Shown one piece after another: positions 11,383 to 24,208 of a stretch of 64,000 nt of DNA; position 1 is the stretch's first letter; every line of letters begins with the position of its first letter. The position numbers and the translations under genes are program-made. This stretch comes from Chlorops oryzae (Eukaryota; Arthropoda; Insecta; Diptera; Chloropidae), in the NCBI GenBank assembly GCA_020466095.1, contig CM035806.1:140179934-140243933 (forward strand), written 5' to 3'. A model generated the notes under the pieces. The model had not been told where the DNA came from. It saw nothing but the letters and a program-made list of their open reading frames with translations, and did not search any database.

Positions 11383-12289
11383 ATAAGGATTGAAAGAATT
11401 GTTTCATTATCATTGTTCTTGTCAGAAAATGGGGGGCGAAATAATGCAGAAATCTGAAAATTTCCCATTCTAACGATTTGTTGTATACATTATTTGCAGT
11501 CATCATGCTTTAGCCTTAACCCTCTGTATCTGACGTGGTCGAAGTTTTTGGCAATATACCCACATAACTGACGTGGGATCTCTAACAGGCGTCTCATCTT
11601 TGAATTGATTTTCCTCTTGCAATGCCCTTTTCTTATGCTTATTTCTTATAGGAGTAAATTAATTTTCAAGCGACATAAATTCGAAATAAAAGCCATTTTG
11701 CTCAGAGAGCGCAAGGATCGTATTTTCGGATTTTATAAACGCACGGCATGCATGCTGCCAGAGTGGAACATACTTATTTTTTTTCGACATGCTTGCTTTT
11801 CTTTGTTCAATTTCTGTGCCGTCCGAAGGTATTATTTTCCACACAAACAATCAAAATATGCTTTTTCACAAACCAATGTTCAACTGGAGACGAATTTTTT
11901 GTTCGGTTGGGGCGAGGTGTTTGTATGGATGTATGTGTTATTCATTTATATTAATATTTGTATTTATATTTCAATTTTCCCACTTAATCTGCATATTGTA
12001 TTTATCCATTTCGGTGACGTTTTAAAAACGCTTCCCTTTAGATATTTGCACAACATAACGTATGCGTAATTAACAATACGTATACGCTGCAGTCACCCTA
12101 CGCACTAAAAAATACATGCATTCAAATTACTCTCAAGGTGTTGGTAGGGTTTCAAAGCCGAAAAGAAGGCAGGTTTTAATCACTTTTCACTGAGGTATGA
12201 AAATTTTGGTGGATATATTTTTATATTCACTCAAGTGAACAAATTAAGAGCTGGAAATGATTTTTTTCTTTTTTCGAAGTAAAAAATTA
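11383..12289. other. No gene recognised
   Basis: AT-rich. A 154-codon open frame at 11605-12069 has hydrophobic, low-complexity content and no recognisable domain; treated as chance. Confidence 0.5.
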
Positions 12290-12420
12290 TACGGGATAAC
12301 TGTCCCCGTGCTACACGATTGTGCAAATGAGAGAGATTTTGACAGAAGAAGAGGACAAATATTCGGTCAAAATCTCTCACATTACTCACAATCGTGCAGT
12401 ACGGGAACAGTTAACCCGTA
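12290..12420. mobile_element. 131-bp near-perfect palindromic element
   Basis: Arm 12290-12343 (starting TACGGGATAACTGTCCCCGT) pairs with 12366-12420 (ending ACGGGAACAGTTAACCCGTA) with only a few mismatches and a 22-nt spacer. It resembles a very short MITE. A related fragment AGCAGTACGGGAAAATACC follows at about 12438. Confidence 0.75.
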
Positions 12421-12938
12421 AAATTTTGCAGTTTTGAGCAGTACGGGAAAATACCTATTATTTTCAGCCCCTGAATGAATTCTCTAAGCATTTAGGAAGA
12501 ACAAAATTTCTAAAATTCCACATTCATTTTTTTTTTTACAATTTTTTCACCCGTCTCGTTCCGCTGCAAACACGTATGTGGGCAATTCCACAGAAATCGA
12601 TGAGAAGAAAAAAAAATTTTTTTCGATTAAAGTTGGAAAAAAATATCAATAATAGTTGAATAGATATGTAATCTATACGTTGCTGTCAAATTCATATAGT
12701 GCATCCTTTTTTCGCAAGTGGACACGCGTGTTTTGTGAAAAGCTTAAATTATTCGAAGAAAAATGTCAAACGTCGAAAATTTTCTCAAGGTCAGCAAATA
12801 AAACATGTATATATTTTTCGATATATAACTAAGCCCAATTATGGTTAACAATCAAGAGCTTTAGATTAAGCTGGCAAAAGTACGAAAAGTATAATTTTAA
12901 GCGACGCAGACAGTGTTGCATTTGGCCGCAAAGTTTGT

Positions 12939-14190
12939 GTAACATACCAACGCTAAATGCAACAAAGTTAGTGTCAAAGTAAAGCATGTCGATGAAATAA
13001 ATGCTCTTTATTTTTTCCTCTAAGTATTCGAAATTGTTCAAAGAATACCGTTAAAAAAATTAAATTTGTGGATTATTTTTAATTTTAAATAGCATTAAAA
13101 AGCTGTAACGTACCAACGCTTTCATGATTGTTAGCCTGACAAGGTACCGGTCGCAGTTTCAAATGTGCTAAGATCTATGTAACTTGAAAGTTAGTATGTA
13201 AATGTTTTATTCGGGCATGTGATTGGATTCCCTTTCCCCAAATTTTGGGGAAAGGGAATTTCGTTCCTCCAATATTTTGAAGAATGTATGGAAATTTAAA
13301 AGAAATGACATTGTCAAAAACAAAAGAGCGGCTATACGATAAAATTTTCGAATTAAAAAATTTCGAACATATTTAAATTCCCGAGTATTTATTTCAATTT
13401 CCCGGGGAAATGAATTCCCGGGAATCCAATCACACACCTGATTTTTATAATTGTTGGATAGAAGTCTTTGATACGCACAAACCATCCAAACCATCAAAAT
13501 TTCCCAAAGGGGGGTGCAAACCCGATATAGCCACCGTCGATCCAACCCTCTTTTGGACATACACAGTTTTAAAGGATAAACGATCACGGCTCATTTTTTT
13601 ACTTGATGAGCAGGAGGTACCCTCATTTGATGACACACCTGGGTGTTTCAAACAGATGCAAAAAGATAGTATTCCCGGCACACAAAGTCTGCCGGGCATA
13701 AAAAGCTTCTATACTATTCAGAAGGTTAATTTTATAGATTTAGGTCAAATCTTTTGTAAAATTTTTTTTTACTTTGATATCTCTATGACAGTTCGATTTC
13801 AAAAATTTTTATGTAACATACCAACGTAACGTACCAACAGGCGTATAATATTTTTTTAAATTTATCAACACATATTTCTTGGGTTTTTTAATGCAAATCA
13901 TCGAAAGTAACCTTTTTTACATAATTCATAAAAATTTTGTAAAACTACATTCAGTAGGAGAGCAGAGTTTTCACAATATCTGCCGCTCTCTCAAAACAGC
14001 TAGAAAAATTTGTAACGTACCAACGCCTTTTAATCAGCATTACCAGGATGCCCCATGGACTTTTTTCAAAATTAAATATTGTATTTTCTAGAACTCATGC
14101 CTATCTTTATTTACTGGAAAAGCTCGACATAGTGTTTAAAAAACTTAAGAAGTTATGTGCCCAAAATTAAAAAAAGTGTAACGTACCAAC
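12939..14190 (+). repeat. Six dispersed copies of GTAACRTACCAAC
   Basis: GTAAC(G/A)TACCAAC occurs on the plus strand at 12939, 13105, 13813, 13826 (directly abutting the previous copy), 14012 and 14178; several extend to ...CAACGC. The DNA between copies shows no obvious homology. No function is assigned. Confidence 0.7.
13213..13440. mobile_element. Short MITE with GTGTGATTGGATTCCC ends
   Basis: GGCATGTGATTGGATTCCC at the left is mirrored by GGGAATCCAATCACACACC at the right. Internal sequences CCCCAAATTTTGGGG and CCCGGGAAATG/GAATTCCCGGG are themselves palindromic. Non-coding; it lies between copies of the GTAACRTACCAAC motif. Confidence 0.6.
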
Positions 14191-14293
14191 AAATGGAATT
14201 GCCCATGTACATAATAATCGACATATTTGCACATATTCGTATCATTTTGTCTCAATCGGTGTGGGTACAGGAGTATGATATTGCCACTATAAT

Positions 14294-14345
14294 AATATAT
14301 ACATATATACATACATACATACATACAACATACATACATACTACA

Positions 14346-14377
<32 letters not shown>

Positions 14378-14513
14378 CATACATACATACATACATACAT
14401 ACATACATACAACATACATACATACATACATACATACATACATACATACATACATACATACATACATACATACATACATACATACATACATACATACATA
14501 CATACATACATGC
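14294..14513. repeat. (TACA)n tetranucleotide microsatellite
   Basis: About 220 bp of ATAC/TACA repeats with a few interruptions (TACAACATAC, TACTACAT). Open frames of alternating YVCM or YIHT residues across it are artefacts of the repeat. Confidence 0.95.
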
Positions 14514-15092
14514 TGCATCCTTAATTAAAGATTTATAACATTCATTTGTTGCTTCCATAACAGTATTTTGTTGACTTTTTTTCGGATTTAATTACGATTT
14601 ACATGGAATTATGGAATTCGGCTCAAAGGGTTTCTGTTTTCAAATAGTTATAAACATAATATGCAACCATACAGTAATGTTTTGTGTTTCTGTTTTTTTA
14701 TGTTTGTTTTTGAATGCCGCATACAATTCTTTATTTTTGTACTGATTTTTTTGCTGTTGCTGTTGTTGTCTGTTGCTGCCTACAATCTTTTGTCCCATGT
14801 TGCTGATGGCGCTAGAATTTTGGAAAGCAAAATCAGGTTTGTAATTATGTATAATTTTTTATTTGATTTTTTTTTTCCAAAAAGGCAATATTATCTAATT
14901 AACATAGGTACTTAAATTATGTAGAGGAATTTTCTATGGCTACGACAGAGAGAATGAAAAGAAATTCAACGATTGCCCCACAGGTTTTTTTTTTTTTTTT
15001 GAAAGATGTTTATTATCATTTACCTCTACCCATGCACACAATCCCAATCAGATATATACTAATTTCGTGTAATGTTTATGCTTCGTTTGTAG

Positions 15093-16141
15093 GCAACAGT
15101 CTTTATTGTCAGACGAGCAGGCCAAGGAAGTCGAGAAGATACTCTCTGCAGCACCATCGGTTGGCGTAGCCGTTGCTGCAGTCGTTGCAACAGCAACTTC
15201 ACCGACGAGTATCAAAACCTTGATCGAGGAGAATCCAAATGATATACGGTGCACAACTCTAGCAACAAATCGATCGATCACAAGCAGCAAAGACTTTCAA
15301 AAATCTCCGGCGGAAAAATTCAGTGGGAGTAGCACGACTCGTATTGTGGACGATACAGAACGCAAGGGTGATCCATCAAGCACTGTCACTGCAGGAAAAC
15401 AACAAAGATACGCCGAAGAATTTGAAGACCGTGACGCCCAAGGTGAAGGATATGGCAATGGTGATGTCGATGTCGATGGCGACGGCGACGGCGATAGAGA
15501 AGAAGATATAGACATTGTAGGCATAAGCAGCGCATCGGAAATACTGAATTGCACTTTTACGAAATTGGCAAGGGACGATGATGAGCCCGAATGGCTTCGT
15601 GATGTTCTGGAAGCACCGAAACGTAGTCTCGAAAATCTACTTATTTCTCATAGCAGCAACGAGACTGTAACCGCATCAAAATTCGAGACAACCTATGACG
15701 AAATAAACAATAGCACGATTTTTACTTCAACAAGCCAATTGAGGCAAGAAGATTTGGACGAGGAGCAGCAATCGCCGATTTGCAGGCGAGAGCAAGAGAA
15801 TTCATTCAATGAGACATTTATACAAGAGACAACAGCAAGAGAATCCCTGCAAGAATCAATCGTTTCCGTAGAGTCGACACAATCGGATGCTACGAATACA
15901 ACCACCAATACCAATCAGACTACAACTATTGATGATAGCATTATCTCGAGCAAGCATAATTCGACTTACTCATTGGCCGATGGTGATCAAAATTCGATTA
16001 ATACCGTTACAACGAGCGTAACCGAACTCGACGACTCGCAGTACTATATACCGGAATATCCACCAGTTCGAAGCAAGGAGGTTTTTGTCGAGGCAGGAGT
16101 ACATTATTTTGAAGATGGTAACTTTTGGATGGAAGTACCAG
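15093..16141 (+). CDS. Spn: Spn exon: acidic/Ser-Thr-rich region before the PP1 site
   Basis: Acceptor TTCGTTTGTAG|G and donor CCAG|GTGAG. The frame enters with one base and reads [17 protein letters not shown]. It includes an Asp/Gly run ([13 protein letters not shown], about 15463-15500) and ends [15 protein letters not shown]. This large exon is mostly predicted disordered. No ATG start is implied, because the frame is open back to the acceptor. Confidence 0.85.
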
Positions 16142-17303
16142 GTGAGCCATTGCATTTTGGTGGATGCCACTATTATTTTTTTTTTTTTTTTATTTGTTTC
16201 AATTCTTACTCTTCTCAGGTCTGTTAGACTTCGATGACGAGGATCATACCTATTCGCCGATTCCTGTTAAGAAAAACTCGAAAGTACGTTTCAGTAACGG
16301 ACCGATTCAGGTCTTTTCAACTTTCTCCGTTACCGACTACGATCGCAGGAATGAAGATGTCGATCCTGTCGCAGCCTCAGCCGAATATGAGCTCGAAAAA
16401 CGTGTCGAGAAGATGCACGTTTTTCCCGTTGAGCTTATGAAGGGGCCCGAGGGGTTAGGTTTGAGCATAATTGGTATGGGAGTTGGCGCTGATGCGGGTC
16501 TCGAGAAATTAGGTATTTTCGTGAAGACGATTACGGATAACGGTGCCGCCGCACGCGACGGCCGCATACAGGTGATATCCTAACTTCATCTTCCTATCAA
16601 TTTTCCCCCCAATTAATTCTGCCTTTTCCCTCTCTAATTCTCTCGCTCTCTGTCTTTCGGTCTGTTGTTCGTTCTCTCCTAATTTTTTGCGTGCCTCAGG
16701 TCAACGATCAAATAATCGAAGTCGACGGCAAGAGTTTGGTCGGAGTCACACAAGCATACGCCGCATCGGTGTTACGGAATACGTCCGGTCTAGTCAAATT
16801 CCAAATAGGACGTGAACGCGATCCAGAAAATTCGGAAGTCGCGCAATTAATACGCCTGAGTCTGCAGGCAGATCGCGAGAAAGAAGAACGTCTCAAAAGG
16901 TAAATAATACCGATGTGAAAAATCGATCGAACAAAAAAAAAAAAAAAAAAAAATCATTCCGAATATTTTCTAAACTTTGAAATGCAACAGGCAACAGGAG
17001 GAATACCTACGACGCACGCTCGACTATTCCGAGGACTCAACACAGCCGGTATCGGCGAACTCTAGCGTCTGCGAAGGACCTTCAAGTCCCGTTCAAGTCG
17101 AGCACCCAATGGAGGTCGAAGCAACGCATTCGCAGGAAGTCGAGTCGCTCAAGCGGCTGTTGCAGGAGGTAAGCAATCGGTTACGCAATGTTGCGGATGT
17201 ACTATAAATTGAAATTAAAATCTCAATTGAATTTCTTTTCGTGAACCGTTTCTATGTATTTCCTTTAAATACCATGCTTTCGGGGATTCGATCAAAACAA
17301 CTA

Positions 17304-17344
<41 letters not shown>

Positions 17345-20300
17345 GAATATATAAATTCATCTTTGCAGCATAAAGCGGTAAAATTAAAAATTTCATTTGC
17401 TACATTTTTTTTTAGGTTTCGTGTTTGCTTTTGAACTTTTTTTTTTTGTTTGGATTGAGATTTATGTATGTTAAGATCGTTGTTGTTGGTTTTCCAAAGT
17501 TTTTTTTTTTTTTTTTTGCTTGTATTTGAATGATTTGTTTATTTTCATTTTTAGAGTGAAATGAATCGCCTTTTGAAAGAAGATCTCATTGATACTTTTA
17601 AGCATAAGGTTGGTTTATTGTTAAGAATTTTTATACTTTCTTTTGTTTGAACATTTTATTTTTATTTTTATTTTTGAACTTTTGACATTGAAAAGTTTCT
17701 AATAACGAGGGCTATTCTTTACGTGAATTGAATAATTTGCGTTCTAATTGCATCCGTAATAACACTAGTTTACTGGAATTTTTCTCAGGAGATCTCAATA
17801 CACTGTTTTCCTATATTCCACTATTGGCCTTCTAAACACGAGAAAAATGTTTAAGAAATTTTATATGGAAGGGTTATTACAAAAATACGTTGCATACTTT
17901 AAGGATTATATATATGTAATTTCAAAGGCAACATAAAATATTTAAATTCAACACCTAGATGTATGCTTTTAAATATTTAAAAACCAATCATATACAACAT
18001 ATTTTTAAAGCCCTTACCCAGTGGAACTTATTCGCTAAGGCTTTAAGCACTGTTGCCAGATTTTTAGGTGAATATTCCCCAGAATGTCTCAAAATAAGGC
18101 CGAAATTCCCTAAAATTCAATTTTGAATTCCTCTACAAACTAAAACTTGATCCCATAAGGTCCCATAAAGATTTCCCTGACCTCTTTTCTGTCCTAAGAC
18201 TCCACTAAAGTGGGCAACAGTGGCTTTAAGAAGATTCACAAAACTCCTAAAACCCTTTCTTATTATTATATTTTCAAATGGTGAAAGCTGTAAGAAGGAA
18301 CAGATTTATGGCTACCTGAAATATTCTTAATATTTATAAGTATGCTTCTAGGTGCTGAATTAAAATATTTTCTGTTGCTCTAGTAATTTCATTCAGCCCT
18401 ATTCCAAATTAATACAATCCAAGGGAGTTTTTCCCATCGAAATTTTTCAACGCAAAAAAGGGAATATTCTAAGCGTTAATTTAAGCCAGAAATTGATGAT
18501 TTTTGCTTAAAAAGGTTCAAAATACTTGGTTTCTTTATATTCAGTTTCTTTCCTTTTTTTTTCAAATCGGCAGGGAAAATTTCAACGGGAATATTTAGAA
18601 TCGGGCCATTTTCTTAGGGGACGTCCATTAATTACTTTAACAGCTTTTCTCCAGATTTCGATCCCCTCTCCTCTTAGGTGACTTTTAGTAAGATTTTGCC
18701 GTACCCCCTCCCCCTCATGTAAGATTTTAATTTCAACGCGTAACAATTAAGAATTTCCGCGTATATTCACTTTTTTATATTATTCCAAAATGGTCACCAA
18801 GAACTAGCTTTATTCCATAATATTCCATTAACTTTTGCTGTATTATTGTAACAGGATACATGTCATTTATTGGTGGTATAGATATAGGATTTTCCCAATT
18901 TAGAGCACAATGAAGCAAATGCTCAATGATTTTTTTTTTATTTATTTAAAGTTCTACAATGTTAGTGGGGTTATTTTTTTTTTCTCAATTTGAGGGATAA
19001 TTTGTTCAAATCGGATGATACCTCGTCGAGTTCTGCTTCTTTTCTTTCGTTTTCAAAGTCATATTGAACGGCGTAGCAATGATCCTGAGCGTTGCCATTT
19101 GGTAGAAAAAAAATTTCGAACGTTCTTTTTTGATAGCACAATTCTTAGTAGCGCTTGTTTCAAGTGGTTGCACCCCGAACAGCAATGAAAAATCTCTGAA
19201 AATGGAAATTTTCTGTGAAAATGTTACCGGAACTGCATCGGGCTTCCTCCAATCGCTCCATTTTCAAATCTGCATTCTAGTAGAAATACAATATATTGGA
19301 TGTTTAATGTGAGGTATCCGGCGGCCGGATATAGATGGTATCTGGCCGGATACTAAATATAAGGCCGGATAGTGGCCGGATTCCGGATAGTGGCCGGATA
19401 CCGGATAATGGCCGGATACTGGATAGTGGCCGGATACTGGATAGTGGCCGGATACCGGATAATGGCCGGATACCGGATAGTGTTCGATATCCGTTGCAAC
19501 TCTAATTGGGATCTCCTGCGCATGTCAAAAATGATTATTTGTAAACTGGTTTAATTGTTGGAACAACTTAAATGTTCTGTTTCTCAACTTTTCGTTTACT
19601 TATTGAACAGCCAACGTAAAAATTACAACTTTTTTGCATTGTTTTTTTTTCGTATTTTTCGTTCTTTTTTTTAATTTTATTTAAATTTTTAAAAATATTT
19701 TTTAAAGTTTTTTTTTATAAATTTTTTAAAAATTTTTAATATTTTTTTGAACATTTAAAAAAAATGTTTTTTTTTTTTATTTTTTTATTTATTTATTTTT
19801 TATTTTTTTTGCACATTGTCAAGAATATACTGAACTAATATTTTCTGCTTGATTTTGTCCCGTTCTCCGTCCAGCTCGTTAAATTGGAAACAACTGGAAA
19901 TGAAAATGAACTGCTCAGCGAGCGTTTGCGTCAAAGCGAACGTGAGCTCGCGAACATTAAGAAAGAGGGTGCCAATTTGCAGAATATGTTGCAGCAATCG
20001 CAAGCGCAATACATGGCTCTGGATAAGAAATACAACAAAGCGAAACGCTTGGTACGTGAGTACCAACAACGCGAGGTGGATATGTGCCATCGCGAGGAGT
20101 TCTATCAGCAGTTGCTGCAAGAGAAGGACACCGAATATAATGCGCTCGTGAAGAAACTGAAAGATCGTGTCATAAATCTGGAACATGAGCTACAGGAGAC
20201 ACAACGCAAGGCTGGCTTTCCGGTAGGTCTACCCTACGACAGTGCAACGTTGAAGCTAACGCCACAGATGATGCGTAAGGCACCGCCGAAGCCACTTTTC

Positions 20301-21960
20301 CATAAGCTCGAGACTGAATTATCCGATACTGAGATCTCGGATCTATCGCCCGATGGTGAAGGCGTCAAGACCGCAACCGTTGAGCGCAAAGTACCAATTA
20401 AGGACGAACTGGATGCAGCTGTGCCACAGCATCAATTATTAGATAATACAGTAACAAAGACGAAAATCGACTTGGGTGAGTAAAAAAGATAAGGAGAAAT
20501 TCCATCGAAACTAATTGTGTACTAAATTTCATACATTATATATGCCAGTGAAAAAATTTCATTGCTTGACATCTTGCCGTGTTCCGTTCCGTTGCTTTCA
20601 GTTCCGTTCCGTTCAGTTCAGTTCAGTTCAGTTAATTTCATTCTTGAGAGCCTTCTTAAGTCTTAATATCAACGTACATACCGATATGCATACTTAATTG
20701 CGTCCCATATATAGTGGACAGTAGAGATTTTTCATTAATTCATCTCATTAATTAGTTAGTATACCCGGTATTTTATAACTTCATATAGCACTCATTACCA
20801 ACGCTTATCCATACAACTCAATGCGCTCATGTCATTGCTGGGAAAAATGGTTTTTTTTTTTTTTTTAATTTTTTCATAGACGATCAACATCATCAGATAT
20901 AACATGGTATACATAGTATAAGGCCTTTAAAAATTTTTCCAAAGATAGACATATGTTCTTATAGAACCAACGTAGAAGCTCCTTCTCTTATAAACAGCTC
21001 TCTTGGCCGAATAATTTTCCTTGCACTAATGCGTAACTCATATCCTTGGTATCCCTCCCAGGCGGACATTTCCATTAAAAATACAAAAAAATTTCTCCCC
21101 TAAGGTGTTTTTCAATAGGGGATTTTTTCCGCACCCCCCCTTCAAATCATTCACAGTATACATTGTATGAACAATGCAATAGCTTGTCAATTGCACATTG
21201 CGTTTCCATCCTTTAGGACCGTTTTGCGTCGAATTGCCCATATACAGGGTGTTTCGCATAAGGATGTATATCCGAAAGGAGGTGATAGGGGTGCTCAATA
21301 TCGACCAAAAAAATGGTGGAAAATGCTCCCCTAAGGAGTTAGAGGGCCTTAAAGTTTTTAGGCAGTAAGCCGAGAAAAAAAATTCTCCCACGATAACGGT
21401 TCATCGTAGAAAAAAACTGTTAAGCGGTTTGAAAGCCAATTCTATGGGCTTTTAGGCAAAATTAAATTCATGGTAAGAATTTAAGCCAATGATGGTTAAT
21501 TAAGCGGTCAAAGTCAAAAATTCTGAAAAAAATTCAATTTTTTTACTTTGAGAGCCATTTTCGTATGAAAAAGGTCCTATTAACACATACTTTTCTAATT
21601 TTTTTCAAAATCCTCGTTTAATTTACTTCAAATCTGTGGTACATTTGTCATACCTTATTAGCGGTTTAACCTCAATAAAAGAAACGGAGAACCTTTTTGA
21701 AGGTCCTGAGCCTTTTTTTCTTTAGTTCGATTTTCAGCTAGATTCTTATTTAATTTGTGCATCAGATTGATATTAAAAAAAAAAAAACGATTTACTTGAG
21801 CCATTCATTAAACTCTGCTCCAAATTTTTACTGTAGAGACGATAAAAAAAATTCCACATTTGCCTGGCAATGCTTGTTGCCGCCGACGATTTTTGAAGAG
21901 CTTATGTTGTTCGCTTGATTTTGCCTCAAAATCTGTTTAACACTTGTTTTTATCGTTTAC

Positions 21961-22000
<40 letters not shown>

Positions 22001-22424
22001 TTTTTTTTCTATTTCTCTCTTCTCTGGTTGTGTATCCTGTTTGCTGCTGTTCGTTCAATATTCAATGTTATCATTCAATATGCTTTTGTCATTGTTCACG
22101 CTTTTGAAACTGCTCTCGACTGCGACTACTAACATCATCGACTTAATCATGACCGACCACCAAACATGATCATCAACACCACCACCACCATCACAACAAC
22201 TACAATAATTAACACCAACAACAAATCAACAACAATTATGTGAAATGAAAAAATCACCATCAAAACCCTACGGTTGCGCAATCAACGTCTCACGTCTCAC
22301 GTCTCACTCATGCCCATGCCTTTGGTCGTGCGCAACGGATGTGCACGCAAAACGCATCGCGTACACATTGCTTTGCCGCATTTTCGCTTTCGACACGCCG
22401 TCTAAAAATTGTCATCCGAAAACC

Positions 22425-22455
<31 letters not shown>

Positions 22456-24155
22456 TACATTTCGTATAATAATACTAAATCAAAAGCTTCCCGTGGTGGT
22501 CTGGCAAATCGCCATCTGCCAACGGGCTCCAATGCAGCAGCAACCTGCAGTGGAAGCACCAGTCCCAGCCCTAGCACAACCATCGCTAGCAACAATGCCA
22601 ACTCCAGCTCTAGCAATGCAACAACAATCGTCAATGTCTTAAGCTCATCGAGCAGCAATTTGAATGGCAGCTGCAACAGCAACAGCAATAAGCGACGTCT
22701 CAGCAATAGCAGCTCGGAATGCGCCCTCGATGACAGTGATCTCGATATTGGTGTCGGTAGAACTTCAAGCCAAAGCATTGAGAATATGAATCTTTCCAAT
22801 GGCAGTCACCATGGTCAACAATATGCGCACCATCATTATCATCAACCGATAATAAATGGACAACAGCATCATGGAAGCAATGCTGCCGTTGCCGGTACAA
22901 CTACAGCAATTCTGTTGAATTCAACAACAGCAGCTGCCGCAGCAGCAGCAGCAGCACGCTGCCGCTAACGGTGCAAATTCACGTGAACAACAAATTAATC
23001 AACTCTACGCGCAGGTTCATAAAGAACATCATAAATCAACAGCTGCAACAGTCGGTGGTGGCGGTGGCGCTAGCAGTGGCAGCGGTGGCAACGGTGCAAG
23101 CGGTGGCAGTGGTAGTAGTATTGCAATTGGATTGGGCATCGCCAGTACGGGCCATTCCGCCATACCAAATATATTCAAAACAACAACGGCCAGCATCACC
23201 GAGTGCGCCACATCTGGAGGGCCGAATGATTTTCATCGCGGCAACATGACCACTTTCGGCACAAGCAATCGCGATCTCAATAGTTCATATGATTCCATTT
23301 TAGGATCGAACGATAAGCTCTCCGAAAGTGAACAATCATCAGCTGAGAGCTGGATGTATCCAAGTCGCAAGCGAGTCGGACCGACCGGAGCGACTTTAGC
23401 TGGGAAAATGCCACCGACCTCTTTCACCGAACAACTCAATCAGGCACTCTCCGAGCGTGAAAGGTACGCAAATGAATTTGAGAGTAGAATTTATTAGGCT
23501 AATCAAGTAGTTCCAGTAGTCTCTCTCTCTCTCTCTCTCTCTCTCGCTCTCTCTCACTCAACTCTCCCTCTTCCCCATATAGTCATTAAAAAAAAAAAAA
23601 TATTTAAAAAAAACCAAGTTCAACAGAACTTGCTTGATTTTCTTTCAACAAAACTAACGTTTAATCAAAAATTATCAACACAGACGTCTTGGCGATGGAT
23701 CATCCCGGCATTCCAGCGATGACTACACCGAGCTGTACAAAAGCCAAACCGCCGCAGCCATCAACTGTAAAACGCTTATCAACGAGATTCGTCAAGCCGT
23801 TTGTGAAGCACAGCCAAAAGGTGATAATCACTCTCTCAATGATCCCTCCACTCAAGACAGGCGATTATTCTATACATGATTCAACTTTTGACGCACAATT
23901 CGCTCCTCCTACTCCTCCTTATTTTTCTCAAATCCACAATTATTGTGTATATATATATATATATATAATTTAATGAACTCCACTGTACTCAATACAGCAT
24001 TTATTGTTTTTGAAAGCGATTTTCCACGGTCAATGTTGATGTTTCTAGTTCGATTTTCATTTTTTTTTTTTTTTACATTACCAAAATTATTACATAGCCC
24101 GTTACATTATTTAAACCCTAAAGTAGTTATTTATTCGTTATTATTATTATTATTA

Positions 24156-24208
<53 letters not shown>

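Noticed and set aside
14145..14558. Open frames of YVCM or YIHT repeats
   Set aside because: Pure product of the (TACA)n microsatellite.
22308..22799. 163-codon minus frame rich in leucine
   Set aside because: Antisense of the Ser/Asn/CAG-rich Spn exon; leucine arises from complementary CAG/AGC codons.
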